From an uncultured Methanobrevibacter sp. (lineage in GTDB: Archaea > Methanobacteriota > Methanobacteria > Methanobacteriales > Methanobacteriaceae), in NCBI GenBank assembly GCA_946611495.1, contig CAMODR010000029.1, positions 1 through 9,326 of the forward strand: a DNA stretch of 9,326 nt, read 5' to 3'. Positions 1 to 7,612 of the stretch are shown here, in pieces. The notes under the pieces were generated by a model. It worked only from the letters and a program-made list of their open reading frames with translations, did no database searches and had not been told where the DNA came from. Position 1 is the first letter of the stretch, and each line of letters opens with the position of its first letter. A program made the position numbers and the translations under genes.

Positions 1-827
1 TCTTCAGATTCATTTTCAGATTCTTCTAAAGCTAATTCTTCAGCAATTTCCTTTTCAACTTCTTCTCTGAAATCTTGAATTTCCGGTTTTTTCAATCCAT
101 CTTCAAAGGATTCTTCTATAACTTCTTCTTCCTCTTCAGTTTCTTCTTCTGGAAGTTCTCCATCAATAAGTAAGCAAAGCTTATTTTTGATTCTATCAGT
201 TAAACCAGAGGTATGAGCTTCTCTTTCGATTAATTTGATAATGTTTTTAACGATTTGTTCCATGTCTTCATTACCTTTTACCCAAACAAGACCATTCTGA
301 CCTACAACAATCTTACAGCCAGTTTTATCCTTGATCATGTTAATCATAGAACCTTTCTTACCAATTAAACGAGGCACTTTAGTTGGAGCAATATCTACAA
401 TAACTCCACCTCTAAATTTGCCCATTCCACGGCCTTTTAATCCTAATTTAACCTTTTTAACTTCGTCAACATCTACGATTCTTAAGAAAAGAACATCACC
501 GACGTCGAAAACTCTACTTAATTCCTTTTTCTCTCTTCCAAATACTTCAGATGCTGGTAAAATTCCAGAATAAGGTGAGTTTATATCCACTCCCCACATG
601 GAAAATCTGACATCATCGATTTTACCAATAACAACATCTCCTTTCTTAGGAAGATATTTGCTTTTAAGAGGAATTACACTTATTTTCTTATTTCTTAAAG
701 AAACTAAACCTAAAAGTTTGGAACATATTTTTCCATCATCCTCAAAGGTTCCTCTTCCTGAATAATAATCATCCTCTGCTAATAATTCTCCAGGAACTAC
801 TAAATCTTTCTCATTCACATATATCAT
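1..827 (-). CDS. rrp4: Exosome complex RNA-binding protein Rrp4 (3' end outside window)
   Basis: Rrp4 is a cap subunit of the archaeal exosome. It sits on the Rrp41-Rrp42 hexamer and feeds RNA into the 3'-5' degradation chamber in the cytoplasm. This frame is absent from a simple start-to-stop search because its stop lies beyond base 1; 275 codons are open. The start [17 protein letters not shown] matches the family N-terminus and has an AGGAAG ribosome binding site (835-840) 7 bases upstream. A neighbouring ATG at 831 stops after six codons. Residues 1-60 form the N-terminal domain, about 62-133 an S1 domain, and about 140-215 a KH domain with its GKKG loop at 156-159. Residues 224-275 are an acidic tail with 26 Asp/Glu in 52 positions, still open at the edge. 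It follows SBDS with a 295-base gap. The Rrp4 assignment is firm; full length is unknown. Confidence 0.93.
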   Translation of the reverse strand, partial: MIYVNEKDLVVPGELLAEDDYYSGRGTFEDDGKICSKLLGLVSLRNKKISVIPLKSKYLPKKGDVVIGKIDDVRFSMWGVDINSPYSGILPASEVFGREKKELSRVFDVGDVLFLRIVDVDEVKKVKLGLKGRGMGKFRGGVIVDIAPTKVPRLIGKKGSMINMIKDKTGCKIVVGQNGLVWVKGNEDMEQIVKNIIKLIEREAHTSGLTDRIKNKLCLLIDGELPEEETEEEEEVIEESFEDGLKKPEIQDFREEVEKEIAEELALEESENESE

Positions 828-1018
828 ACATATACTTCCTATAAGAGTATATAAAAATATTCGACTACATAAAAAAGTAATTATAGATAAATTATAAGTT
901 TAAATCAAAAAAGAATAAATTATAATCAAATACACACTAAAACATCTACAAATATAATTAAAAATCTCTACACTTATTTGATTATATTCAAAAATCTTAT
1001 TTGAAATAGATTAATAAA
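828..1018 (-). promoter_or_regulatory. SBDS-rrp4 spacer with candidate rrp4 promoter
   Basis: This AT-rich spacer holds no gene. Read on the minus strand it contains T-rich stretches after the SBDS stop and two TATA-like elements: TTATAATTTAT around 890-902, giving a predicted leader of about 40 bases, and TTTTTATATACTC around 848-860. The second is so close to the ATG that it would give an almost leaderless message, which conflicts with the clear AGGAAG ribosome binding site. A 9-base direct repeat, CTTATTTGA on the plus strand, occurs at 972-980 and 995-1003. Background AT richness makes any TATA call weak. Confidence 0.3.
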
Positions 1019-1723
1019 TTATTTAATTACTTTAGTTTCAGCTTCTCCTCCTGAGATAGAAGCCATTTTATGATTAAAATCATCTTGAAGACCACCAGAC
1101 ATTTCTATAATTCCAATCCAGGAACCATCTTGTTGCCATTCTTCATTCAAGATTTTTCCATAAGGACGAATTGCAGAATAAGCATTGCCTGCAGCAGTAC
1201 TTGGTAATCTGACAGCCATTTTAATTTTTTCAAATTTAATTGGAATTAACACTTTAATTGCTTTAAGAGCAATTTGAACCTGTTCATCTAAAGATTTGAA
1301 TGGATCGACTTTGACTTTAGCTTCATTCATAGCATTTTCTATCCTAACTGCTGGATGAGGAAGACCATTTTGTGGATTTATACCTTCTCTTGCAATGGTA
1401 TTGATAATTTGCTTTCTTTTATCCTCTTGCATTTGTCTTCTCTGTTCTGCAGTCAATTGAACAGTTCCTTTATGAAGGATTTGTTCAGCCACTTCCAAAA
1501 CATCAGCTGTTTCAAAGACCTTTTTCATAGACTCTTCAGAAGCCTTATCACCTTTTTTGGAATCTTTGAATATTTCTTCAACAGCTAAAATATCTTCAAT
1601 ATTAATCTCTTTTTCATTATCTGGATTTCTAAAGTCTGCAGCCAAATCAGGATCAACTAAAATTTCAAATTTTTCTCCATAAGATTCTAATCTTGCAATT
1701 ATAGCATCATCTACATTTACCAT
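1019..1723 (-). CDS. sbds: Ribosome maturation protein SBDS (Sdo1 homologue)
   Basis: SBDS proteins act late in large-subunit maturation; the eukaryotic homologue works with EFL1 to release eIF6/Tif6, while the archaeal role is inferred from homology and from this conserved cluster. The protein has 234 residues, the usual archaeal length. Residues 1-85 form the FYSH domain, 86-160 a helical domain beginning with the family stretch [19 protein letters not shown] and including [10 protein letters not shown] at 115-124, and 162-230 the ferredoxin-like third domain. A longer frame from 1765 adds [14 protein letters not shown], which is not family-like; the start at 1723 ([12 protein letters not shown]) aligns with SBDS and has GGTGAT at 1727-1732. 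It has no acidic tail, unlike the flanking PsmA and Rrp4. It is 398 bases downstream of psmA and probably has its own promoter. Confidence 0.95.
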   Translation of the reverse strand: MVNVDDAIIARLESYGEKFEILVDPDLAADFRNPDNEKEINIEDILAVEEIFKDSKKGDKASEESMKKVFETADVLEVAEQILHKGTVQLTAEQRRQMQEDKRKQIINTIAREGINPQNGLPHPAVRIENAMNEAKVKVDPFKSLDEQVQIALKAIKVLIPIKFEKIKMAVRLPSTAAGNAYSAIRPYGKILNEEWQQDGSWIGIIEMSGGLQDDFNHKMASISGGEAETKVIK

Positions 1724-1726
1724 GAA

Positions 1727-1732
1727 ATCACC
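1727..1732 (-). promoter_or_regulatory. Ribosome binding site fixing the SBDS start
   Basis: GGTGAT on the minus strand lies three bases before the ATG at 1723. The same motif precedes psmA (2982-2987). Its position inside the longer alternative frame shows that translation should begin at 1723, not at 1765. Confidence 0.7.
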
Positions 1733-1990
1733 AATAATTTGATAATTAAAGTTAATACAAATCAATATCAGAATAACTAATATTAACTGTATTATATTAA
1801 ATAAATTAGAATTTAGACATTTTTAGAACAAATATAAAAAATATAATGATTAAAAAATCAAGATAAAAAAATAAATAATAATAAAAATAACTATTTTATC
1901 AGCATATTCTAAAAAGTCTTGATTCTAATATAAAACTAATTTAGAAAATGTTAAACAGAAAAAAAACAATTGTTTTTAGAAATAAAGAAA
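1733..1990 (-). promoter_or_regulatory. SBDS upstream region with candidate TATA box and 16-base palindrome
   Basis: No gene is visible here. On the minus strand TTAATATAAT (1791-1800) is a candidate TATA box that would give a leader of about 45 bases for SBDS. A perfect 16-base palindrome, AAAAACAATTGTTTTT, lies at 1962-1977. It could be a protein-binding site or simply part of the psmA termination zone, since it presents an eight-base T-run on the minus strand. The promoter call rests only on motif shape and distance in very AT-rich DNA. Confidence 0.3.
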
Positions 1991-2043
1991 TTAATGATTT
2001 AAGAAAAAGCCCTAAATAAACAAGGCTTAAAATAAATCATTAA
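1991..2043 (-). terminator. Nested inverted repeat downstream of psmA (second hairpin)
   Basis: An 11-base outer stem pairs TTAATGATTTA (1991-2001) with TAAATCATTAA (2033-2043). Inside it, AAGCC (2007-2011) pairs with GGCTT (2024-2028) around a 12-base loop. On the minus strand the inner stem runs directly into TTTCTT. It is the second hairpin after the psmA stop and probably a backup terminator or a 3'-end stabiliser. Confidence 0.55.
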
Positions 2044-2053
2044 AATTACTTAA

Positions 2054-2087
2054 ATAAAAAAACATTTGCTATTCTTTTTAAATGTTT
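2054..2087 (-). terminator. psmA terminator: hairpin plus T-run
   Basis: AAACATTT (2060-2067) pairs with AAATGTTT (2080-2087) around a 12-base loop. Read on the minus strand the stem is followed by an uninterrupted T-run (plus-strand A-run at about 2056-2062). It begins 34 bases after the psmA stop codon, a natural place for its transcript end. Archaeal RNA polymerase terminates at T-tracts; the hairpin may add stability. Confidence 0.65.
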
Positions 2088-2121
2088 ATGATTATCTAAA
2101 ACTTTATTAGCGACAGCGTAC

Positions 2122-2976
<855 letters not shown>

Positions 2977-3670
2977 ACAATATCACCAATTTTTTAAATA
3001 AAAATTTTCATAAATTTATTAATATAATTCTATTTTGAAGTCTACATCATAGTTCACTTTCAGAACAATTTTCACAAACCAAGAAACTATTAAAGTGATT
3101 TGCTGAAATTAATCTGAATTTTAATACAAAACATAATTTTCAATTAATTCAAAAATGAGTATTTAATTATTGTCCTAATGCCTAAAATAGCTAATGCAGT
3201 TTATTTAATAATAGAAAAAGCCATTCATTAATTCTAATAATCAATTTTCAATTATAAAGAATTTTATTTTTAATCTATCTACGAATTTATTCTTAAATCC
3301 TTAAATTAACTAAAAAGAAATTATTATCCTTTAATTAATAAGCCAATTCTACAATTATCCATTATATCTCTAATTACAGCATTAAAAAACAAATACTTAT
3401 ACCATAATTACTTAAAAACTTTTGAATTAATAAAAAATAATACCAAACATTCTGTTATTTGGCAATATGTTGTATTGATATTTCTGTTCATTAATATATT
3501 ATTATAAAGTTACTTATAAACTTAATGATTTAATTCTTGTATAAACAATCATTCAATCTTTTAAAATCCATTATAAAAATCAAAATGATAAATGAATAAA
3601 ATCTAAACATAGCTATTATACTTAAAAAAGTTAAATATAACCAAATAAAGCTTAATTTTTAAAAAAAGAC

Positions 3671-3678
3671 TTATATAA
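3671..3678 (+). promoter_or_regulatory. Candidate TATA box of the adhesin-like gene
   Basis: TTATATAA preceded by the purine-rich AAAAAAAGAC resembles an archaeal TATA box with an upstream BRE. Initiation about 25 bases downstream would give a 5' leader of roughly 125 bases, long for an archaeon. TTTATACA at 3747-3754 is a nearer alternative with a leader of about 50 bases. AT richness limits certainty. Confidence 0.35.
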
Positions 3679-3815
3679 AAATATTTATAATATTAAGTAT
3701 TTAGTAATAAATATAAAAAATTTGATAATAATAAATTTTATTTTAATTTATACAATGAATATTTAAAATTGATATTAAAATTGAAAATAAATGCAAATAA
3801 TCTATATTTGTATCT

Positions 3816-3821
3816 GAGGAT
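3816..3821 (+). promoter_or_regulatory. Ribosome binding site of the adhesin-like gene
   Basis: GAGGAT ends five bases before the ATG at 3827, a good Shine-Dalgarno match. It supports that start codon, which is also immediately followed by a signal peptide. Confidence 0.7.
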
Positions 3822-3826
3822 ATAAT

Positions 3827-6010
3827 ATGAAGTTTAGAGGAAAGATATTTAAAAAACAGACACTTTTTATCGCTTTCTTAATGCTTACTTTAATAATTTC
3901 CATAGGAACTATTTCTGCAAATGATTTGGAGGCACTTGATTCAAACCATGCTGCATCAGATATGGAATTAAACGAAATTAACGAAATAGATGAAAGTTAT
4001 AATTCTATGAAAAGCGTTTTAAGCTCTGAAGATGCTAATCTTATTTCAAGCAATCAGGAAGATACTTCCTTAAATGAAGCAGGAAACCAAAGCGATTCAA
4101 CACAAATAAACACAATAATCACTATTCAAAATGATTCAATTGAAAGGGGATCCAGTTTAACTGTCAAGCTAAAGGATAATAATGGAACTGGAATAGCTAA
4201 TAAGACTGTGATTATCAACATAAAAAATAAGACTTATGAAAAAATAACCGATGATGCAGGACAAGCATCTTTACAAATCAATCTTGCTGCAAACACTTAT
4301 AATACAATTATTTCCTATGAAGGTGACGAAATATACGAATCCTGCTCAATGGACTTTAATGTGACTGTCTATCAAATGAAAACCAAGATAAATATCATTA
4401 ACAAGACTGTTGTAAAAGAAAGAAACCTTGTTTTAGAACTTTTAGATAAAAACAACAATCCATTAGCAAGTCAAAACATTACAATCACAGTGAATAATAA
4501 GAAATATACAAATAAGACTAATTCAAAAGGTTTAGCATACTTTAAGATTAGCTTAGCAACTGGAAAATACGATGTCAATGCAAAATATAATGGTAATAAG
4601 AATTATAATCAATGCTCATCTAACTTTTCAATGACTGTAACTAAGCTAAAGAGCAACTTTATAATTCCAAAAACATCAATAGTGAGAGGGTATTCTGCAT
4701 ATATTTACCTAAAAGACATAAATGGAAAGGCAATTCCATCAGCTAAGGTCACTATCAAATTCAATGGAAAAAGCTATAGCAAAACCACTAATGCAAACGG
4801 CAGAATAAGCTTTAAAATCAGCACTAAAGGAAATTACACATTAAAGCTTAGCTATGCAGGGGGAGAATCATATCTTCAAAGAAGCCAAAGCTTCAGGATT
4901 TATTCCCATAATGTCAAAACAAAATTTATTGTAACAAATTATAGCGTTGTAAGAGGCAAAGGTCTTTACATTATATTAAGAGATAGTTCAAACAATAATC
5001 TTCCAAACAAAAAGGTTACATTCACTATCCTTAAGAAATCTTATACAAAGACAACAAATGCAAATGGAAAGGCAGGCCTTCAATTGACTAAAGTTCCAGG
5101 AACATATACCATAAAGCTTAATTTCAACGGATATTATGGATATCTCAAGTCACAGAGAACAGTGAAAATAAAGATACTTAAAAACACTACAGCAGACATT
5201 ATTGCAAAAAATCAAACAAGACACCTTTATGGTAATTCAACAATAAAATATTATGTGAAATTAACTGACAATAATGGAAATCCAATATATAATGAAACCA
5301 TACAATTAAAAGTCAAATGCAATAATATTACTACCGGAACTGGACATAAAATAACTAAAAAGACAATAGTCTTAAGTTCAGACAATATTATTGATAAGTC
5401 TACAGATAAAAAGCTATTGAATGAAATGGCAAAGATCCTAAGAGGAAAAGGATATACAGTCATAGTTTCAGGCATAGGCCCAAATTATCACGTCAGTGAT
5501 GTTGCAAAATATTCCAATGTCTGTGTATTTAGCCTTGTCGGTGGAGTGGATAGCGGAATGTTTGTTGATATGGCAAGCAATTACTACCAAAGCTATTTGA
5601 AAAAGAACAATAACCAATTTGTATTGGGATGTGTTGCACCTCCAGTTTATCTCAACTTAGGAAATATGACTTGGCTTAAAAGGGCTCATGATGATGACTA
5701 TAGCCCAGCCAGCTTTAAAGGATTGTATTATCCGGGCAAATACTTCAATAAGATCACCAAATTAGATTATGTCTATGGAGAGGATGCAGAACAATTGGTT
5801 AATAATTTCCTAAAGTATGCCAAATACGGCAAAAGCATTGATTTAAGCCAATCCACACCGAAAACTACCCAAACATATAAACTTACTACAAATAAGAATG
5901 GAAACGCTTATATCAAATTGCCTATAGGAACCTATACAATTACTTCATCCATTTTAAACAGTGCTTATAAGGTAGATACTGTTACAAGCACTTTAAATGT
6001 GATAAAATAA
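3827..6010 (+). CDS. Secreted adhesin-like protein with Ig-like repeats and a nested alpha/beta domain
   Basis: This 727-residue protein looks like the adhesin-like surface proteins abundant in gut Methanobacteriales; binding to host, bacterial or cell-wall targets is inferred. A basic start (MKFRGKIFKK) and hydrophobic segment at 11-29 form a signal peptide with likely cleavage after ISA at 31. Residues 32-94 are an acidic Ser/Asn linker. Four Ig-like repeats of about 85-90 residues follow (roughly 95-182, 186-272, 276-359, 364-450). Each has the pattern V.RG..L.V.L.D.N...+ N K.VTI....K.Y.K.TN..G.A...I....G.Y....Y.G. A fifth repeat begins at about 455, is interrupted after residue 499 by a domain of roughly 170 residues, and resumes at 681. 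Repeats 1 and 2 each hold one Cys at the same place (173, 263). There is no C-terminal membrane helix or pseudomurein-binding repeat. It is the only plus-strand gene and interrupts the housekeeping cluster. Confidence 0.82.
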   Translation: MKFRGKIFKKQTLFIAFLMLTLIISIGTISANDLEALDSNHAASDMELNEINEIDESYNSMKSVLSSEDANLISSNQEDTSLNEAGNQSDSTQINTIITIQNDSIERGSSLTVKLKDNNGTGIANKTVIINIKNKTYEKITDDAGQASLQINLAANTYNTIISYEGDEIYESCSMDFNVTVYQMKTKINIINKTVVKERNLVLELLDKNNNPLASQNITITVNNKKYTNKTNSKGLAYFKISLATGKYDVNAKYNGNKNYNQCSSNFSMTVTKLKSNFIIPKTSIVRGYSAYIYLKDINGKAIPSAKVTIKFNGKSYSKTTNANGRISFKISTKGNYTLKLSYAGGESYLQRSQSFRIYSHNVKTKFIVTNYSVVRGKGLYIILRDSSNNNLPNKKVTFTILKKSYTKTTNANGKAGLQLTKVPGTYTIKLNFNGYYGYLKSQRTVKIKILKNTTADIIAKNQTRHLYGNSTIKYYVKLTDNNGNPIYNETIQLKVKCNNITTGTGHKITKKTIVLSSDNIIDKSTDKKLLNEMAKILRGKGYTVIVSGIGPNYHVSDVAKYSNVCVFSLVGGVDSGMFVDMASNYYQSYLKKNNNQFVLGCVAPPVYLNLGNMTWLKRAHDDDYSPASFKGLYYPGKYFNKITKLDYVYGEDAEQLVNNFLKYAKYGKSIDLSQSTPKTTQTYKLTTNKNGNAYIKLPIGTYTITSSILNSAYKVDTVTSTLNVIK
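4109..5176 (+). repeat. Four tandem Ig-like repeats within the surface protein
   Basis: The segment encodes residues 95-450. Shared landmarks are the opening I.R(G)..L (IERGSSL, VKERNLV, IVRGYSA, VVRGKGL), a turn D.N(G/N)..(I/L)..K, and K.Y.K.T(N/D)..G in mid-repeat (KTYEKITDDAG, KKYTNKTNSKG, KSYSKTTNANG, KSYTKTTNANG). The protein repeats are diverged and the DNA copies are not near-identical, so this is an old duplication rather than a recent expansion. Confidence 0.8.
5339..5845 (+). other. Inserted alpha/beta domain inside the fifth Ig-like repeat
   Basis: Residues 505-673 break the repeat pattern. Predicted order by eye: strand KTIVLSSD (512-519), helix around DKKLLNEMAKILRGKG, strand YTVIVSGIG, strand NVCVFSLVGG (564-573), helix SGMFVDMASNYYQSYLKK, strand QFVLGCVAPP, then WLKRAHDDDYSP (616-627), DYVYG (647-651) and a final helix QLVNNFLKYAKYG. 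The alternation suggests a Rossmann-like fold. Asp575, His621 and Asp622-624 are candidate active-site or metal ligands. I recall similar modules in other methanobacterial surface proteins, but know no function and could not check. The repeat resumes with QTYKLTTNKNG (682-692), matching the mid-repeat motif. Confidence 0.65.
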
Positions 6011-6023
6011 AAAAATAAAAATT

Positions 6024-6065
6024 ATTATCTTATATTTTATATAAGATAATTTCTTCTTTTTTTAT
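6024..6065 (+). terminator. Terminator of the adhesin-like gene
   Basis: A perfect 12-base inverted repeat (ATTATCTTATAT at 6024-6035, ATATAAGATAAT at 6039-6050) with a three-base loop is followed by TTCTTC and a run of seven or more Ts. It starts 14 bases after the stop codon. The arrangement matches an intrinsic-type terminator. The stem is almost all A-T, so it is weak as RNA. Confidence 0.75.
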
Positions 6066-6138
6066 AAAAAATAAGTATTTAAATTAAAAATAAAAATTAA
6101 TATTAATTTAAAATAAAAGAAATAAAATTATTCTAATT

Positions 6139-6155
6139 AAAAAAAACTAAAAAAA
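6139..6155 (-). terminator. Poly-T terminator after rnp2 (Pop5)
   Basis: On the minus strand, T-runs of seven and eight separated by AG occur about 30-47 bases downstream of the rnp2 stop. Tandem T-tracts are the usual archaeal stop signal. This would end the rnp3-rnp2 transcript before it reaches the convergent adhesin gene. Confidence 0.55.
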
Positions 6156-6185
6156 TAATTCAAAAAGTTATAAAGTGAACTCTTT

Positions 6186-6563
6186 TTAATCTTCAATAAA
6201 CTTTTTAATTCCAGATTTAACAGTTCCTGAAATTCCTATGGTATTTATTGAAATTCTTTTTTTATCATACTTGTGCATAGTGGAAAGAGCTGCACGAACA
6301 TCATCTTCATAAGATCTTTGACATCTTAAGACTGTCTTATAATTGAATATAGGCTCATTATTATAAGTACTTTCATCTATAAGATAATGTCTCATGACCC
6401 ATAAATCAAAGTTACTTGAATGATTCTCTCCCCAATATCTAATGCAAGCATCCCATATAGGGTGAACCATGTCATCTTTAGAAAGTTCTACTTCAGACTT
6501 TACATCAAGAATTAAATAATGATGATTTTTACGAAGTGTTGGAGGCAAAACCTTTAGTCTCAT
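6186..6563 (-). CDS. rnp2: Ribonuclease P protein component 2 (Pop5)
   Basis: Pop5 is a protein subunit of archaeal RNase P, which removes the 5' leader from tRNA precursors. In studied archaea Pop5 pairs with Rpp30 and activates the catalytic domain of the RNase P RNA. The 125 residues are the normal length. The N-terminus MRLKVLPPTLRKNHHYLILDV, the central W...IRYWGE segment and the C-terminal half with LRCQRSYEDDVRAAL and INTIGISGT are typical of the family and its RRM-like fold. The ATG overlaps the rnp3 stop by four bases (ATGA), implying translational coupling with its partner. GGAGG at 6571-6575 lies seven bases upstream, inside the end of rnp3. Downstream, where psmA would be expected, the convergent adhesin gene lies instead. 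Confidence 0.93.
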   Translation of the reverse strand: MRLKVLPPTLRKNHHYLILDVKSEVELSKDDMVHPIWDACIRYWGENHSSNFDLWVMRHYLIDESTYNNEPIFNYKTVLRCQRSYEDDVRAALSTMHKYDKKRISINTIGISGTVKSGIKKFIED

Positions 6564-7612
6564 AAAATATCCTCCTCATAAACATTATTTTCATAATCTA
6601 AAGAATCAAGATCATCAGACAATCCCTCTTCAAAATCATCTGCCATATCTTCATCAAACTCATCTGATATATCCTCATCAAAATCATCATCAATATCTAT
6701 ATTATCAAAACCATCATCAAAATCATCAAAATCATCAACAAGACTTAAATCCTCAAAGTCATCCTCATCAAGGCTTTGATTAAAAATAGAGTTCTTTTGA
6801 TTCATTTCAAGAAATTCCTCATAAGTAGGTGTTTTAGTTTTTGATTCAGTAAAGTCATCTGCTCCTTCAATTACAGTAACTCCTTGAACAATGATGTTTT
6901 TTCTATTATTGTTTAAATCAACGATTTCCTTAGGATAATAATAAAAACCATTATATATTTCCCTATCTGTGAAGCCTATTGACTTAAAGAAGCTTGTTAT
7001 GTCTCTTGTTGAACGAATGTCATAAATAGACCTTGAGTCAGTAGTCAATATAAGCGGAAACTTAAATTTCCTATGGAACATAAGAATTTCCTTAAATGAG
7101 CTTACTAGATTAGCCCTATATTTTAAGTGATTATGGAGAACATCTGCAAAACACAATTCAATAGCCACATTATTCCTTGCAGCTTCCTTTGCAAGGACAT
7201 GATTCATTCCAGAATCTCTCCTTTTGTAATAAGGACGAGATAAAATATCCATTTTAATGTTTTCACATACGCTTCGATTTACCTTTAGGTCTCCACCTAA
7301 AGCACTTATTAGAAAAGCCTTATCCCTATTTCTTCTTGCTATCTTTTGAATTTCATTAGAATTGGCATTCTGAATGTTTATTCCCATAGAAATAGCTATT
7401 GAATCATCATTGTACTTGTTTCGATAAGTTTCATTCTTATCAAAAGCCAATATATCTTCAACCAAATCATCATAATAGGATAAAGCTTCCTTATAATAAT
7501 CTGCAGAATAATTTAAATTAAGATAATCCCATCCAAACTTATAAGCTTCCTTAATTAAAGCCAAATCATTTTGGTAGTTCTTTCCTCTTATGTTCATGTC
7601 ATAGAATCTCAT
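6560..7612 (-). CDS. rnp3: Ribonuclease P protein component 3 (Rpp30) with long acidic tail
   Basis: Rpp30 is the TIM-barrel protein subunit of archaeal RNase P and the partner of Pop5. Family marks are FYDMNI at residues 3-8, the central SRPYYKRRDSGMNHVLAKEA (125-144), AIELCF (150-155), and LILTTDSRS (187-195), a late barrel segment. The conserved core ends near residue 250, the usual family length. About 100 further residues follow. Residues 281-350 hold 37 Asp/Glu and no Lys, Arg or His, with recurring DDF/DEF triplets. The coding DNA of this tail is a degenerate ATC/TCA-rich repeat on the plus strand, so it may have grown by slippage. The start has AAGGT at 7619-7623, six bases upstream. 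Its stop overlaps the rnp2 start. Confidence 0.93.
   Translation of the reverse strand: MRFYDMNIRGKNYQNDLALIKEAYKFGWDYLNLNYSADYYKEALSYYDDLVEDILAFDKNETYRNKYNDDSIAISMGINIQNANSNEIQKIARRNRDKAFLISALGGDLKVNRSVCENIKMDILSRPYYKRRDSGMNHVLAKEAARNNVAIELCFADVLHNHLKYRANLVSSFKEILMFHRKFKFPLILTTDSRSIYDIRSTRDITSFFKSIGFTDREIYNGFYYYPKEIVDLNNNRKNIIVQGVTVIEGADDFTESKTKTPTYEEFLEMNQKNSIFNQSLDEDDFEDLSLVDDFDDFDDGFDNIDIDDDFDEDISDEFDEDMADDFEEGLSDDLDSLDYENNVYEEDIL
6563..6772 (-). repeat. Degenerate (D/E)DF-encoding repeat, acidic tail of Rpp30
   Basis: This segment encodes residues 281-350 of Rpp30. The plus strand shows recurring ATCATCAAAATCATC units, most regular at about 6673-6740. The protein shows DDF, DDFDD, DDDFDE, DEFDED and DDFEEG units. 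It is a low-complexity expansion with an open frame preserved throughout. Confidence 0.7.
6571..6575 (-). promoter_or_regulatory. Strong ribosome binding site of rnp2 inside rnp3
   Basis: GGAGG, in the longer purine stretch GAGGAGG, sits seven bases before the rnp2 ATG and within the last codons of rnp3. It is the best Shine-Dalgarno match in the window and suggests that rnp2 can be initiated efficiently despite the overlap. Confidence 0.75.

Larger units (their letters stand above)
2977..3826. promoter_or_regulatory. Long divergent intergenic region between psmA and the adhesin-like gene
   Basis: These 850 bases are extremely AT-rich and I see no protein or RNA gene in them. On the psmA side, GAATTATATT (minus strand, 3021-3030) is a candidate TATA box about 50 bases from the ATG. 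Further out, TCACTTT (3054-3060) can pair with AAAGTGA (3092-3098), and TTTCAG (3058-3063) with CTGAAA (3103-3108), an overlapping alternative pair. On the adhesin side there are TATA-like elements and a long leader, listed separately. The middle, about 3110-3650, shows nothing recognisable: no transposase remnant, CRISPR or tRNA-like segment. Confidence 0.4.

Noticed and set aside
331..573. Plus-strand 80-codon open frame
   Set aside because: It lies antisense to the S1/KH part of rrp4 and its Pro/Ser/Thr/Leu-rich translation has no family features.
1355..1588. Plus-strand 77-codon open frame
   Set aside because: It is antisense to SBDS, Phe/Ser-rich, and has no visible ribosome binding site or conserved motif.
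1724..1765. Upstream extension of SBDS by 14 residues
   Set aside because: The extra residues are not family-like and the GGTGAT site lies inside this stretch, pointing to the start at 1723.
5251..5475. Minus-strand 74-codon open frame
   Set aside because: It is antisense to the surface-protein gene; although hydrophobic, it looks like a shadow of the Lys/Asn-rich coding strand.
6601..6780. CRISPR-like or tandem DNA repeat
   Set aside because: The ATC/TCA units are irregular, have no spacers, and encode the in-frame acidic tail of Rpp30.
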